Positions 27,593 through 37,572 are shown, counted from the first letter of the stretch. The stretch is DNA of 64,000 bases from Mobilicoccus caccae (GCF_030161635.1 NZ_BSUO01000001.1:2957199-3021198), one strand, 5' to 3'. A program made the numbers and translations. The notes: generated by a model from the sequence alone, not told the origin.

Positions 27593-27835
27593 CAGCTGCC
27601 TCCTGACATCCTCGACATCGGTTGTGTCGGTCCGGAGGGCACCGCTACTACCAGCAGAGCAATCCCTTCTTCAGCCTCTCCCGACCATGTCGGTGGCCGG
27701 AGCAGCGCAAGCCGGTCGAGAGTCACACCACCAGGATGGACAGCCGGAAAAGAGCGACTACCCCGACCACCTAGACCGAGCCTGGCCAGGCACCGATCCT
27801 GAGGTCAATAGAACTAGTAGCCGGTTATAGGCGGC
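27593..27835 (-). ncRNA. IS110 5' non-coding end; candidate bridge-RNA region
   Basis: About 240 bp without coding potential upstream of the IS110 transposase start. IS110-group elements (for example IS621) encode the structured bridge RNA in this position, between the left element end and the recombinase gene. Several short complementary segments occur here, but I have not modelled a fold, and the exact RNA limits are unknown. Assignment rests on position in the element. Confidence 0.4.
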
Positions 27836-27865
27836 GGTTTCGGCGGAAATGCTCCGCGTGCGGGC

Positions 27866-28561
27866 TCAGGGCTTGGCCGCCACCTGGGCCAGCTTCGCGG
27901 CGAGTTCGGCGTCGGTGAGCAGGCCCTTGGCGTGGAGGTCGGCGAGGACACCCATGAGCACGCCCTTGTCGGCCTCGGCCGACTTGGCGGAGGTGTTCTC
28001 GGCCTCCGGCTCCTGCGGCGAACCGGCCGGGGTCACCGCATCGACGACACCCTGGGCTGCGGCGTCCTGATCGAGCACCGCCTGGGCCGGGGCGTCGGCG
28101 ACGGGTCGGGCGGGCACGGGAGCGATCGGCGCGGGCCGGATCGGGACCCGGCCGTGAGCACCGGGACGGGTCACCTCGAGGACGAGCCCCGGGACGATCT
28201 CCCGCAACCGCCCCACGAGGCGCCCGGAGTCCTCCACGTGCATCTTGCGCACCACCAACCGGCCCGAGGCCGTGGTCAGCGCGAACCCGTCGTGCACCAC
28301 CGGGTCGTAGTCGAGCTTCTGCGCGCCCGCGAGCGCGTGGTCGCGGTAGTGGTACTTCGAGTAGTCGTCCCGCAGGCCGATGATCCGCCGGTCGGTGAGG
28401 ATCAGCAGCCCGTCGCCGCCCGAATACAGGCAGGCGGCGAGCTCCTGCACGATCTCCTCGGGATCGATGATCTCGTGCAGGTTCTTGATGGCGGTGCGCG
28501 TCCCGAACGTCACACGCATGCGGGCCTCGGCCTCGGCGATGTCACGGCGCGGCGAACTCAT
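27866..28561 (-). CDS. Bacterial PH-domain and SHOCT-domain protein
   Basis: 231 residues, cytoplasmic. Residues 35-130 fit a bacterial pleckstrin-homology (YokE/bPH) domain: EIIDPEEIVQELAACLYSGG, GLLILTDRRIIGLRDDYSKY, DGFALTTASGRLVVRKMHVE. A Pro/Ala-rich linker (140-200) leads to a C-terminal SHOCT helix pair, GVLADLHAKGLLTDAELAAKLAQV. SHOCT motifs are short oligomerisation modules found at protein ends. No enzymatic function expected. First gene after the insertion-sequence nest; same direction as yqeY but with a 63-bp gap. Confidence 0.8.
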   Translation of the reverse strand: MSSPRRDIAEAEARMRVTFGTRTAIKNLHEIIDPEEIVQELAACLYSGGDGLLILTDRRIIGLRDDYSKYHYRDHALAGAQKLDYDPVVHDGFALTTASGRLVVRKMHVEDSGRLVGRLREIVPGLVLEVTRPGAHGRVPIRPAPIAPVPARPVADAPAQAVLDQDAAAQGVVDAVTPAGSPQEPEAENTSAKSAEADKGVLMGVLADLHAKGLLTDAELAAKLAQVAAKP

Positions 28562-28624
28562 GTGTCCCCGTACGGCAGATCGGCGAGCGACCTGAGCCTC
28601 TCACGACGTGCAGCGCAGGGAATC

Positions 28625-29077
28625 TCAGCGCGAGAGTGCCCTCTTGACGGCCGCGGCCACCCGTCCGCCGTCGGCACGCCCGGCGACCTCGGCCTGCGCG
28701 GCCTTCATGACCTGCCCCATCTGCGCCATGCCGGTGGCGCCCGTGGACGCGACCGCCGCGGCGGCGATGGCGTCGAGTTCGTCGTCCTCGAGCTGGGCCG
28801 GGAGGTAGGCCTCGAGGACGACGAGCTCGGCCCGCTCACGCTCGGCGAGCTCGGGACGTCCGGCGCCGTCGTAGGCCGTCGCCGACTCCTTGCGTTTCTT
28901 GGCCTCCTTGCCCAGCACGGCCAGGACCTCGTCGTCGCTCAGCTCACGCGCCTGTTTGCCGCCGACCTCGGCGTTGGTGATGGCGGTCAGCGCGAGACGC
29001 AGAGTCGCCGAGCGCACCTGGTCACGCTCACGGATGGCGGTGTGCAGGTCGTTCTGGATCGTGCTCTTGAGGCTCAT
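28625..29077 (-). CDS. GatB/YqeY domain protein
   Basis: 150 residues, the standard length of free-standing YqeY. The whole protein is the YqeY fold: SLKSTIQNDLHTAIRERDQV, LRLALTAITNAEV, ELSDDEVLAVLGKEAKKRKE, LEAYLPAQLEDDELDAIA, GQVMKAAQAEVAGRADGGRV. It resembles the tRNA-binding tail domain of GatB, and is sometimes linked to tRNA amidotransfer, but its job as a free protein is not settled. Start ATG 29077; longer frames upstream are antisense. Confidence 0.9.
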   Translation of the reverse strand: MSLKSTIQNDLHTAIRERDQVRSATLRLALTAITNAEVGGKQARELSDDEVLAVLGKEAKKRKESATAYDGAGRPELAERERAELVVLEAYLPAQLEDDELDAIAAAAVASTGATGMAQMGQVMKAAQAEVAGRADGGRVAAAVKRALSR

Positions 29078-29112
29078 GCGCCCATTCTCACCGACAGGGC
29101 GCTCAGGCGAGC

Positions 29113-29739
29113 TCAGTGGCTGTCGGCGCGCGTGAAGACGCTGGTGTCGCTCCATCGGCCGCGGCCGGTGAGGGCGCCGACGAGTTCGGGCCCGTGGCCG
29201 AGTTCGACGGCGATGCGGGAGGCGAGCGAGACGGTCTCGGTGACGGCCTCGGGGTGAGGCGCGAACTCGATCCCCGCGGCCCGCGCGATGTCGTACCCGT
29301 GCACGATGAGCTCGAAGGTGCGCGTCGGCAGGTACGTCGAGAGCAACATGCCGCCGGCGAGGGTGGAGACGACCGGGTCGACGTTGGCGGGCACCTTGTC
29401 CAGGACGCCCCTGACCTGCCGCGCCAGCCCGGCGAAGGCGGCGGGGATGTCGTCGCCGAGGGACTGCCCGGCCTCGACGCCACGCGCGGCGATCTTCTCG
29501 TCCTGTTGGGGTGAGTCGGCGACCCACACGTAGTAGGAACGCGCGTCCGGGCACGTGACGCTCGTCGCCGGCATCTTGAGATACGTGATGACCGTCGACA
29601 TGGCACGGCTCGTATGGCCGATCAGCCCACGCATGTCCCACACACCCAGGCCGGGGCCGGCCAGAGCGTCGGCGGGAACGCGCGAGACGAGTTCTGCTAC
29701 AGCGTCGGTCGTGTCGAGGAAGCTCCGTCGGGGGTCCAT
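29113..29739 (-). CDS. DinB-fold protein of the mycothiol-dependent maleylpyruvate isomerase family
   Basis: 208 residues. N-terminal MDMPI/DinB-like four-helix domain: FLDTTDAVAELVSRVPADAL, GVWDMRGLIGHTSRAMSTVI with the metal-type His, and the C-terminal SCP2-like FELIVHGYDIARAAG with another conserved His-Asp. Such proteins belong to the TIGR03083/TIGR03086 family common in actinobacteria, thought to use mycothiol; the substrate is unknown. Lies 68 bp after the TRAP operon on the same strand and might be its last gene. Confidence 0.8.
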   Translation of the reverse strand: MDPRRSFLDTTDAVAELVSRVPADALAGPGLGVWDMRGLIGHTSRAMSTVITYLKMPATSVTCPDARSYYVWVADSPQQDEKIAARGVEAGQSLGDDIPAAFAGLARQVRGVLDKVPANVDPVVSTLAGGMLLSTYLPTRTFELIVHGYDIARAAGIEFAPHPEAVTETVSLASRIAVELGHGPELVGALTGRGRWSDTSVFTRADSH

Positions 29740-29807
29740 GGACGAAGGATGGAACAGGCCGCGCTCCCCCACAAGACCCCTGCCCACTGGGCGGGCATCC
29801 GAGGCAC

Positions 29808-31109
29808 TCACATGAGGCCCATCAACGAGGGCAGCCCGGTCGACAGCGCGGGCACGTACGTCACGACGAGCAGCAGCGCGACCAGGGCGACGAGGTAGGG
29901 GATGAGCCTTCGCGTCACCTGTTCGATCGTCACCCCACTGATGCTGCACGCGACGAACAACACCGATCCGACGGGCGGGGTCATCGTGCCGATGCACATC
30001 GAGAACACGAGGACGACGCCGAAGTGGACGGGGTCCATGCCGAGCTCGGTGGCCATGGGCAGGAAGATCGGCGTGAAGATGAGGATCGCCGGCGTGATGT
30101 CCATGAACGTGCCGACGACCAGCAGCACGACGACCATGAGCAGATAGACGACGTACGTGCTGCCCGAGACCGACAGGACCGCGGCGCTGATGGCGTCGGG
30201 GATGCCCGTGTAGGCCATGACCCAGGACAGGGCCGAGGAGGCCGAGATGAGGAACAGGATGATGCCGCTGGTCGCCGCCGTGGCGAGCAGCACCTCCTTG
30301 AACGCCGACCACGACATGCTGCGGTAGATCAGCGACAACACCAGGCAGTAGAGCACCGCGACGGCCGCACCCTCGGTCGCGGTGAACACGCCGGCGACGA
30401 TGCCGCCGACGACCACGACGATGAGCAGCAGGCTGGGGATCGCCCGCAGCGTCACCCGGCCGGCCTCGGCCAGGCTCGGCCGCGGCGACGTCGGATACCC
30501 GGCCTTGCGGGCGTGGACGTAGGCGATGGCCATGGTCACCAAGCCCATGAGGATGCCCGGCACATACCCGGCCATGAACAGGGCCGAGACCGACACCCCG
30601 CCCGCGATCATCGAGTAGACGATGAACGCCGTGGTCGGAGGGATGAGCAGCCCGGTCGGCGCGGAGGCGATGTTGACGCTGGTCGCGAAGGCGGGGTCGT
30701 AACCCTCGTCCTTCTCGCGGCCGTGCAGCGTCCCGCCGATGGCGGCGGCCGCCGCGACCGCCGAGCCCGACAGGGATCCGAAGATCATGTTGCCGATGAC
30801 GTTGGTCTGGGCCAGCGATCCGGGGATCCGGCCGGCGATGACCTGGGCGAGGTCGATGAGCCGCCCGGCGATGCCGCCGTTGTTCATGATGTTGCCGGCG
30901 AGGATGAACAACGGGACCGCGATCAGCGAGAAGCTGTCGAGGCCGCTGTTCATCTTCTGCATGACGATGAAGACGACCTGTTCCCACGTGAGGAAGAACA
31001 GCGCGGTGACGATCGAGCTGATGGCGATCGCCACCGAGATCGGCACGCTGAGGACGAGCAGCAACAGGAAGACGGCCAGGAGCGCGAGGGCCGCGAGGGT
31101 GACGCTCAT
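29808..31109 (-). CDS. dctM: TRAP transporter large permease (DctM)
   Basis: 433 residues, about 12 membrane helices, full length. Typical DctM sequence: FFLTWEQVVFIVMQKMNSGL, FSLIAVPLFILAGNIMNNGG, GSLSGSAVAAAAAIGG and LIPPTTAFIVYSMIAGGVSV, HFGVVLVFSMCIGTMTPPVG. Imports organic acids with Na+ as driving ion, together with the small permease and binding protein encoded just upstream. Start overlaps the stop of dctQ. The substrate is not evident from the sequence. Confidence 0.95.
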   Translation of the reverse strand: MSVTLAALALLAVFLLLLVLSVPISVAIAISSIVTALFFLTWEQVVFIVMQKMNSGLDSFSLIAVPLFILAGNIMNNGGIAGRLIDLAQVIAGRIPGSLAQTNVIGNMIFGSLSGSAVAAAAAIGGTLHGREKDEGYDPAFATSVNIASAPTGLLIPPTTAFIVYSMIAGGVSVSALFMAGYVPGILMGLVTMAIAYVHARKAGYPTSPRPSLAEAGRVTLRAIPSLLLIVVVVGGIVAGVFTATEGAAVAVLYCLVLSLIYRSMSWSAFKEVLLATAATSGIILFLISASSALSWVMAYTGIPDAISAAVLSVSGSTYVVYLLMVVVLLVVGTFMDITPAILIFTPIFLPMATELGMDPVHFGVVLVFSMCIGTMTPPVGSVLFVACSISGVTIEQVTRRLIPYLVALVALLLVVTYVPALSTGLPSLMGLM

Positions 31110-31678
31110 GCCGTGCCCCCCGTCGTGTCGCCGTCCTCGGATCCGGCGAGCGCCGCGTCGGGGTCCACGACGTCCTCCCAGACGTTGACGAGCTGCACGA
31201 GGACGATGAGAGCTCCCGCGATCGGCGCGACGCCGTAGACGATCGAGCGGGGGATGCCGAGCAGCGCGGACGTCTCGTGTCGCGCCGCGTAGGCGAGCAG
31301 TGCACCGCCGATCGTGATGACGGCCAGGGCGAACACGAGGACGAGCAGGTCGACGGCGACGACCAGCGCGCGACGTCCGGCCGTGGGCAGTGTGTCGCGG
31401 ACCACGACCAGCGCCATGTGGCGTCGGGTCGCGAAGGCGTAGGCGGCGGCGACGAACCCGGTCCAGATCAGGCAGTACCGCACGAGCTCCTCCGTGAAGT
31501 CCGCAGGAGCGCCGAGGACGTACCGCGTGAACACCTGGTAGAGCACCAGCAGCGTCATGGCGATCAGCAGTGCCGCCGCGGTCCAGGCCAGGACGGCGGC
31601 GAGCACCTCCCGGGCGCGCAGGAGCACCGGTGGCATCCGACCTCCCGCGCTCGTGGCCGTCGACGTGGTGGTGCTCAT
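31106..31678 (-). CDS. dctQ: TRAP transporter small permease (DctQ)
   Basis: 190 residues from ATG 31678 (GAGGAGCG upstream). Four helices: VLAWTAAALLIAMTLLVLYQ, the DctQ signature FTRYVLGAPADFTEELVRYC, LVVAVDLLVLVFALAVITIG and IVYGVAPIAGALIVLVQLVN. The C-terminus is acidic. Its stop overlaps the dctM start by four bases. Forms the membrane complex with DctM. Confidence 0.93.
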   Translation of the reverse strand: MSTTTSTATSAGGRMPPVLLRAREVLAAVLAWTAAALLIAMTLLVLYQVFTRYVLGAPADFTEELVRYCLIWTGFVAAAYAFATRRHMALVVVRDTLPTAGRRALVVAVDLLVLVFALAVITIGGALLAYAARHETSALLGIPRSIVYGVAPIAGALIVLVQLVNVWEDVVDPDAALAGSEDGDTTGGTA

Positions 31679-31727
31679 CGCCTCGCGCTCCTCACCGTGG
31701 TGGTCACGTGCTCGTGCGGGGTGGCGG

Positions 31728-32813
31728 TCATCGTGCCGCGGAGATCGACTCGAGCACCCGGGCGACGCCGGGATACTCCTGCCGGTAGCGATCCACGAGC
31801 GGCCGCGTCGCCTCACGGAAGGCCCGGGTGTCGACGTCCTCCACGAACGTCACGCCCATGCCGCGCGCCTCCTCGATCGCCTTCTGCGTCTCGGCCTCCC
31901 AGGCCTTCGTGTGCGCCTCGGTGGAGGCGGCTGCCGCGTCGGTGAGGAGCTTCTGGTCCTCCGCGGACAGTCGCTCCAGCACGGGGGTGCCGATGACGAG
32001 GACGTCGGGGATCCGGGTGTGTTCGTTGACCGAGAAGGTCTTGGCGACCTCGCCGTGCTTGCTCTGGGTGAGCACGGTCTCGTTGCTCTCGGCGCCGTCG
32101 ACGATGCCGGTCTGCAGCGCCGTGTAGGTCTCCCCCAGGGGCATGACGACGGGCGTGCCGCCGAGTGTGGAGACCATGTCGGTCTGCGAGCGCATGTCCT
32201 GCACACGGATCTTCAGGCCTTTGAGGTCCTGCGGCCGCCTGATGGGGCGGTCGACGGTGTAGAAGGACCGCGCGCCGGAGGTGTAGTAGGTGAGGCCGAC
32301 GAACCCCTTGTCCGCGGTGGAGGCGAAGAACTCGCGCATCCCCGGCGACGTCATCGCCCTGCGGTAGCTCTCGGCGTCCTCGAACAGGTACGGCAGACCG
32401 AAGGCGTGGTAACCCTCCTCGACGGTCGCGAGCCCGGGCGCGCTGACCCTGGTCATGTCGACGACGCCCGCCATGAGCTGCTCGAGGACCTCGGTCTCGG
32501 AGCCGAGTTGCCCGTTGGGGTGGATCCGGACCGTGATGCGGCCGCCGCTGTCGTTCTTCACACGGTCGGCGAAGTCCTGCAGGGCCGTGGACGTGACGTG
32601 TGTGTCGCCGAGGCTGTGGGCGAGGGTCAACACCAGGGGGTTCTGCGGCGTGGCGTCCTCGCTGCGTCCGGCCCCACGACCGGCACAGGCGGTGACTCCG
32701 AGGAGGAGGAGGGCCGCGACCAGCACGGTCCACACCCGAGCGGTCGTCGATCGGCCCTGGTGGCGGACGGGGATCGGCCTCGCTGCGTGATCCCTGCGAC
32801 TGCGGTGGCGCAC
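31728..32813 (-). CDS. dctP: TRAP transporter substrate-binding lipoprotein (DctP)
   Basis: 361 residues. Basic N-terminus, hydrophobic segment VWTVLVAALLLLGVTACAG with a lipobox (GVTAC) and then the DctP fold: LVLTLAHSLGDTHVTSTALQ, RITVRIHPNGQLGSETEVLE, the carboxylate-binding Arg in LKGLKIRVQDMRSQTDM, and GETYTALQTGIVDGAESNET. This matches binding proteins for C4-dicarboxylates and related acids. First gene of the operon; the two-component system upstream on the same strand (83 bp away) may respond to the same ligand, which is inference. Confidence 0.94.
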   Translation of the reverse strand: MRHRSRRDHAARPIPVRHQGRSTTARVWTVLVAALLLLGVTACAGRGAGRSEDATPQNPLVLTLAHSLGDTHVTSTALQDFADRVKNDSGGRITVRIHPNGQLGSETEVLEQLMAGVVDMTRVSAPGLATVEEGYHAFGLPYLFEDAESYRRAMTSPGMREFFASTADKGFVGLTYYTSGARSFYTVDRPIRRPQDLKGLKIRVQDMRSQTDMVSTLGGTPVVMPLGETYTALQTGIVDGAESNETVLTQSKHGEVAKTFSVNEHTRIPDVLVIGTPVLERLSAEDQKLLTDAAAASTEAHTKAWEAETQKAIEEARGMGVTFVEDVDTRAFREATRPLVDRYRQEYPGVARVLESISAAR

Positions 32814-32896
32814 GGGGTGATGCTCCCTCCGACGAGGCCCTCAGGGGCCCGGATGGGTCCGGATGCGCCCGACCCTACCGGCGCAGACCGCGCACG

Positions 32897-33576
<680 letters not shown>

Positions 33577-33580
<4 letters not shown>

Positions 33581-35103
33581 GAGCTCTCCTCCAGGGTTCG
33601 ATCGGAGTGACCGGACATCTCGGAGCGGTCCGGGCCGACCCCAGGGGCGGCCTGGGTCGACTGGGCGGGGATCGAGATGACGAACGTGGCGCCGGCGCCG
33701 GGCATGCCACGGTAGTCGACCCGCCCGCCGTGCGCCTCGGCGATGGCGGCGACGATGGAGAGCCCGAGGCCGGAGCCCGACCCGGACGGTGCCGAGCCGC
33801 GCTGGAAGCGCTCGAAGATGGCGTCCTGGTCCTCCGGCGGGACTCCCGGGCCGGTGTCGCGGACCCACACCTCGACCTCGTCGCCGGACCGCACGGCGCC
33901 GAGGGCGATCCGGTCGCCTTCGGCCGTGTGCCGGATGGCGTTGGACGTGAGCTGCAGGAGCGCCTGGGTGAGCCGGTTGGGGTCGACGTCGATCACGGCC
34001 CCGGAGGTGGCGTCGATGCCCCACGTGCGGTCGGCCAGCGGGCGGACCCGGTCGAGGACCCCGGTGACGACGTCGTCGATGTCGGTCGGGCGGAGGTCCA
34101 CGAAGTCGGGCCGGGCGGAGCGGGCGAGCAGGACCAGCTCGTCGACCAGGCGTGACATGCGGTCGAGCTCGTCGAGGCAAAGGACGCGGGTCTCGGCCAC
34201 GTCGTCGGGGTCGGTGGCGTCCATCATCTCGAGGTGGCCGCTGACGATCGTCAGGGGCGTGCGCAGTTCGTGACCGACGTCGTCGAGGAGCGCACGCTGG
34301 TCGCGGAAGGCGCGATCGAGCCGGTCGAGCATGCCGTTGACGGTGCGGGTGAGGCGGGCGAGGTCGTCGGCACCCTGCTCGGGGATGCGTTCGGAGAGGT
34401 CCTCCTCGGTGATGCGTTCGGCCGTCGCGGCCAGGCGGCGCAGGGGCCGCAGCTGTCGCCACAGCAGGAGGGTCGACACGACGCCGACCACGAGGAGCGC
34501 AAGGCCCGCCGAGACCGCGTACGCCCGGTGCATGCCGGTGGCCTCGTCGTACTCGGCGTCGAGATCGACGGCGGCGACGAACACGCCCTGACTCGGATCG
34601 CCGGCGACTCTGACGGGGACGGCCACGTACCGGATGCGTCGGCCCTCGTGGTCGAGGTCGGCGAGCTGCGGCGCCGTGTCGGGGGCGATGCGCGAGGCCG
34701 ACGCCGCGAGCGCCTGCACCTCGCGGTCGGTGAAACGCGGCTCCCAGCTCGCGACGAAGGGGATCTGCCCGTCGATGAGCACGAGGAAGTCCTCGTGATG
34801 ATCAGGCACGTTGCGCCGCAGCGCCTCGAACAGCAGGTGCTCGAGCGTGGCGAACCGCTCCCCCTCGGCGTCGCGCCCCTCCTGGGCCAGGGTGCGCAGC
34901 TCGGCCACCTCCTGGGACAGCGCCTGATCGACGCGGGCGTGGACGACCCGCTGGTGGACGATGCCCGCGACCACGGCCGAGAACACCAGACCCAACGCGG
35001 TCAGGACGACGACGCCGACGATGATCCGGGTGGTGACGCCGACGCCGCGGCGTTCACCCCGCATGGGGCGGCGGGGGCGTGATCGCGGACCGGGCATGAA
35101 CAC
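33577..35103 (-). CDS. HAMP-type sensor histidine kinase
   Basis: 508 residues from GTG 35103 (ATG 35097 is an alternative). Helix 1 at about 26-50, an extracytoplasmic domain of 140 residues (FATLEHLLFEALRRNVPDHH, FTDREVQALAASASRI, YVAVPVRVAGDPSQGVFVAA) with a PDC/CHASE-like flavour, helix 2 at 194-215, HAMP 216-270, phosphorylated H278 in DDVGHELRTPL, and HATPase boxes (LTSNAIRHTAEGD, DTGPGVPPEDQ, GSGSGLGLSIV). Starts 8 nt after the poly-Asp protein's stop. Probably senses an external condition linked to that protein or to the TRAP substrate. Confidence 0.93.
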
Positions 35104-35111
35104 GGTGGTGC

Positions 35112-35187
35112 TCAGTCGTCATCACCGTCATCGTCATCGTCGTCATCATCATCGTCGTCATCGTCATCATCATCACGGTCATCATCG
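35112..35187. repeat. Imperfect trinucleotide repeat (TCA/TCG) encoding the Asp tail
   Basis: Nearly uninterrupted alternation of TCA and TCG on the + strand (Asp codons GAT/GAC on the minus strand). Such a tract is prone to slippage in whole codons, so tail length probably varies between strains. Confidence 0.8.
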
Positions 35188-35666
35188 CCCGCGGAGGCCG
35201 GAGGGACGTAGCGGCGCGGCTCCGGCGGGGCGACCGTGCGACGGGGCGCGGCCGTGCGCGCCGGCCGGGCGTCGTCCCGAGCGCGCGACGAACTCTGCGT
35301 GCGTCCGGAGGAGCCCGAGCCGGATGACGAGCGGGTCGCGCGGTCACGATCCGCGGTCGTCCGTGGCTCCCCCGTCGCCGTGGCCTCGGCCGGGGAGGTC
35401 GTTGCCGTCGTCGGAGTGGCGGGCGTGGACGGGGAGGGGCTTGCCGGCGGGCTCGTCCCCTCGAGGTCACGGCCGTCGACGACCACGGCCCCACCGAGGG
35501 TGGGCGGCGGCTCCCAGGGCCGCAGCAGGGTCGTGACGGCGATCGCGAGGGCGATCCCGACGGCACCGAGGACGAGGGCGAGGACGAGGGCTGATGTGCG
35601 ACTCACACCTCGACTGTGCGCCACGGGTGTTGCGCCCTCGTGAGGCGAGGATGAGAGCCGTCTCAT
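35112..35666 (-). CDS. Membrane-anchored protein with poly-aspartate tail
   Basis: 184 residues. One helix, ALVLALVLGAVGIALAIAV (about 26-45), then a Pro/Ser/Thr-rich stretch (60-110), an Arg-rich part (112-155) and a C-terminus in which about 22 of the last 24 residues are Asp. With the N-terminus inside, the tail would sit outside the membrane and could bind cations such as Ca2+ or Mg2+. It lies directly upstream of, and in line with, a sensor kinase gene, so a role in signalling is plausible. No known family. Start ATG 35666 is uncertain; GTG starts at 35621 or nearby would only shorten the basic N-terminus. Confidence 0.65.
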   Translation of the reverse strand: MRRLSSSPHEGATPVAHSRGVSRTSALVLALVLGAVGIALAIAVTTLLRPWEPPPTLGGAVVVDGRDLEGTSPPASPSPSTPATPTTATTSPAEATATGEPRTTADRDRATRSSSGSGSSGRTQSSSRARDDARPARTAAPRRTVAPPEPRRYVPPASAGDDDRDDDDDDDDDDDDDDDDGDDD

Positions 35667-35694
35667 GTTTCACGGGCCCGCAGGCGCCGGGCGC

Positions 35695-36558
35695 TCAGGC
35701 GTACCGCGCGAGCGCGTCGAGCGCCGAGGCGCCGTAACCCCCGCCGAACAGGATGGCGTGCACGAGCAACGGCGGCAGCTGGTACCAGGCGATGCGCTCC
35801 CGCCAGCCGTCGGCGAGGGGGTGGACCTCGTCGTAGGCGGCGTAGACCTCCGGTCCGAACCCGCCGAAGAGGTGCATCATCGCGATGTCGATCTCGCGGT
35901 GGGCGTAGTGGCAGGCCGGGTCGATGAGCCAGTTGCGGCCGGCGGTGTCGACGAGCCGGTTGCCTCCCCAGAGGTCGCCGTGGACGAGCGTCGGAGGCTC
36001 GGCCGGACCGCACAGGTCGGAAACGCGGGGGGCCACCGCCTCGAGGAGGTCGCGTGCCCGCGGCGAGATCCGTCCCTCCTCGATCGCGCGGGTGACCAGG
36101 GGTTCGAGCCGCCGGGTCAGGTAGAACTCCGGCCACGAGTCGTGCGGGGTGAGGTCGACGGCGACCGACCCGAGGTACCCGCCGGGGTCGTCCTGCAGAC
36201 CGCCGAAGGTGTCCCGGGTGGCGCGGTGCAGGTGGGCCAAGGAGCGCCCGAGCTCGGCCTCGGTCGCCCCCGAGCGGCGAGGGGACTCCTCGATCCACTC
36301 CAGGACCAGACCGGTGGGGCTCTGCCGGATCACCTCGGGGACCCCGAGCGTCTCGGGGGCGTGCTCGCGCAGTGCCCGGAGCCCGGCCGCCTCCCGCTCG
36401 AAGAGGTCGGGCGTGGGTCGCCGCAGGGTCTTGAGGAAGAGCGGACCGTCGGTGGTGGCCAGGCGGTAGGCCTCGGCGATGTCGCCGCCGGACAGCGGCG
36501 TCACCTCACCGATGTCCAGTCCGTCCACGAGCTCGGGAGGCAGGGAGTCGGCGCGCAT
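35695..36558 (-). CDS. Fructosamine-kinase family protein
   Basis: 287 residues, full length. Aminoglycoside-phosphotransferase fold: N-lobe GDIAEAYRLATTDGPLFLKT with the ATP lysine, hinge GLVLEWIEESPR, catalytic loop LVHGDLWGGNRLVDTAG, metal Asp in NWLIDPACHYAHREIDIAMM, and the family pattern FGGFGPEVYAAYDEVHPL. Fructosamine kinases phosphorylate sugar-amine adducts (Amadori products or ribulosamines) so that they fall off proteins. Single gene with no paired phosphatase visible. Confidence 0.9.
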   Translation of the reverse strand: MRADSLPPELVDGLDIGEVTPLSGGDIAEAYRLATTDGPLFLKTLRRPTPDLFEREAAGLRALREHAPETLGVPEVIRQSPTGLVLEWIEESPRRSGATEAELGRSLAHLHRATRDTFGGLQDDPGGYLGSVAVDLTPHDSWPEFYLTRRLEPLVTRAIEEGRISPRARDLLEAVAPRVSDLCGPAEPPTLVHGDLWGGNRLVDTAGRNWLIDPACHYAHREIDIAMMHLFGGFGPEVYAAYDEVHPLADGWRERIAWYQLPPLLVHAILFGGGYGASALDALARYA

Positions 36559-36639
36559 CCTCCATCCTTACCTCAACGCCGACGACGGCCGTCGACACAC
36601 CCGGCGATCCCCGCGTCGGCCGAGGTCTGCGGCGTCGGA

Positions 36640-37572
36640 TCAGGCCGAGGTGCCGTGGCGGAGGCGTTCGTCGTCGTCGAGGCCGGCCATGCCCCACCGC
36701 ACCGCGGCGACGCCGAACCGCCCGGCCGCGCGGGCGGCAGGACGTGCCGCCGCCGGGAGCGTGATGCCGAGTTCGTCTCGGGCCCACCCGGGTAGCAGGA
36801 CGATGCCACCGGCCGCGAGCAACGCGTACCCGGGTTTCGCCGCCAGTGGTAGCGGCGGCTCGCGCAGGAGGAAGGCTGCGGCCTCCTTGGCCGCCGGGGA
36901 GGCCTCGAGTTCGGGCCGGAACGCCTCGAGCTGCGCGTCGAGTTCGGCCGCGGTGCGGGGCAGGTCGTGCGCACCGAGGAGTTCGGCACTCGTGCGGGCC
37001 TGATCGACGAACCGGTCCGCGTCGGCGGCGGACAGCGGCCGGTCGGAGTACGCCTGATGAGCGGCGAGGAAGCACCACGTCTCGGCCACGTGGACCCAGC
37101 GCAGCAGGTGCGGGTCGCTCGCGCGGTAGGGCCGACCGCGGTGATCCTTGCCGCGGACCCGCTCGTGGATGGCCTTGACGTGCTCGATGGCCTCGGTCGC
37201 GTGGTCGACGGTGCCGAACGCGACGGTGGCCAGGTAGTGACTCGTGCGCTGCAGCCGCCCCCACGGGTCGCCCTTGTAGCCCGAGTGCCCGGCCACCCCC
37301 GCCATGGCCTGCGGGTGCAGCGACTGCAGCAACAACGAGGCGATGCCACCGGGGAACATCGCGGAGTCCTGGTTGACGATCCAGATCGGGTCGTCCTTCG
37401 TGAACCACCTCGGCCCGGGCGTCTGCCAGATGCGCTTGGCCGCCGTGGGGGCGTCCTCGCCGGCCACCCGGTCGCGCAGGGCACGGCCGAGGCGTCGCTG
37501 GGCACCGCGCGGCAGCGTCCGCAGACGCCCGATCACGTGGTCGACCTGGCCGGAGACGGGAGTGGTGGGCAC
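36640..37572 (-). CDS. MpaB-like oxygenase (DUF2236)
   Basis: 310 residues from GTG 37572. Matches the DUF2236/MpaB family of haem b proteins related to latex-clearing oxygenase: WIVNQDSAMFPGGIASLLLQ, SLHPQAMAGVAGHSGY (the conserved His region), DPWGRLQRTSHYLATVAFGT, HVKAIHERVRGKDHRGRPY, LLRWVHVAETWCFL with the second conserved His. Some members oxidise rubber or cyclise mycophenolate precursors; most actinobacterial copies are uncharacterised. No signal peptide. Single gene. Confidence 0.88.
   Translation of the reverse strand: MPTTPVSGQVDHVIGRLRTLPRGAQRRLGRALRDRVAGEDAPTAAKRIWQTPGPRWFTKDDPIWIVNQDSAMFPGGIASLLLQSLHPQAMAGVAGHSGYKGDPWGRLQRTSHYLATVAFGTVDHATEAIEHVKAIHERVRGKDHRGRPYRASDPHLLRWVHVAETWCFLAAHQAYSDRPLSAADADRFVDQARTSAELLGAHDLPRTAAELDAQLEAFRPELEASPAAKEAAAFLLREPPLPLAAKPGYALLAAGGIVLLPGWARDELGITLPAAARPAARAAGRFGVAAVRWGMAGLDDDERLRHGTSA

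Noticed and set aside
29113..31305. Single 730-codon gene including the DinB-fold protein
   Set aside because: The upstream 500 codons are antisense-type shadow of dctM/dctQ; the true gene starts at ATG 29739.
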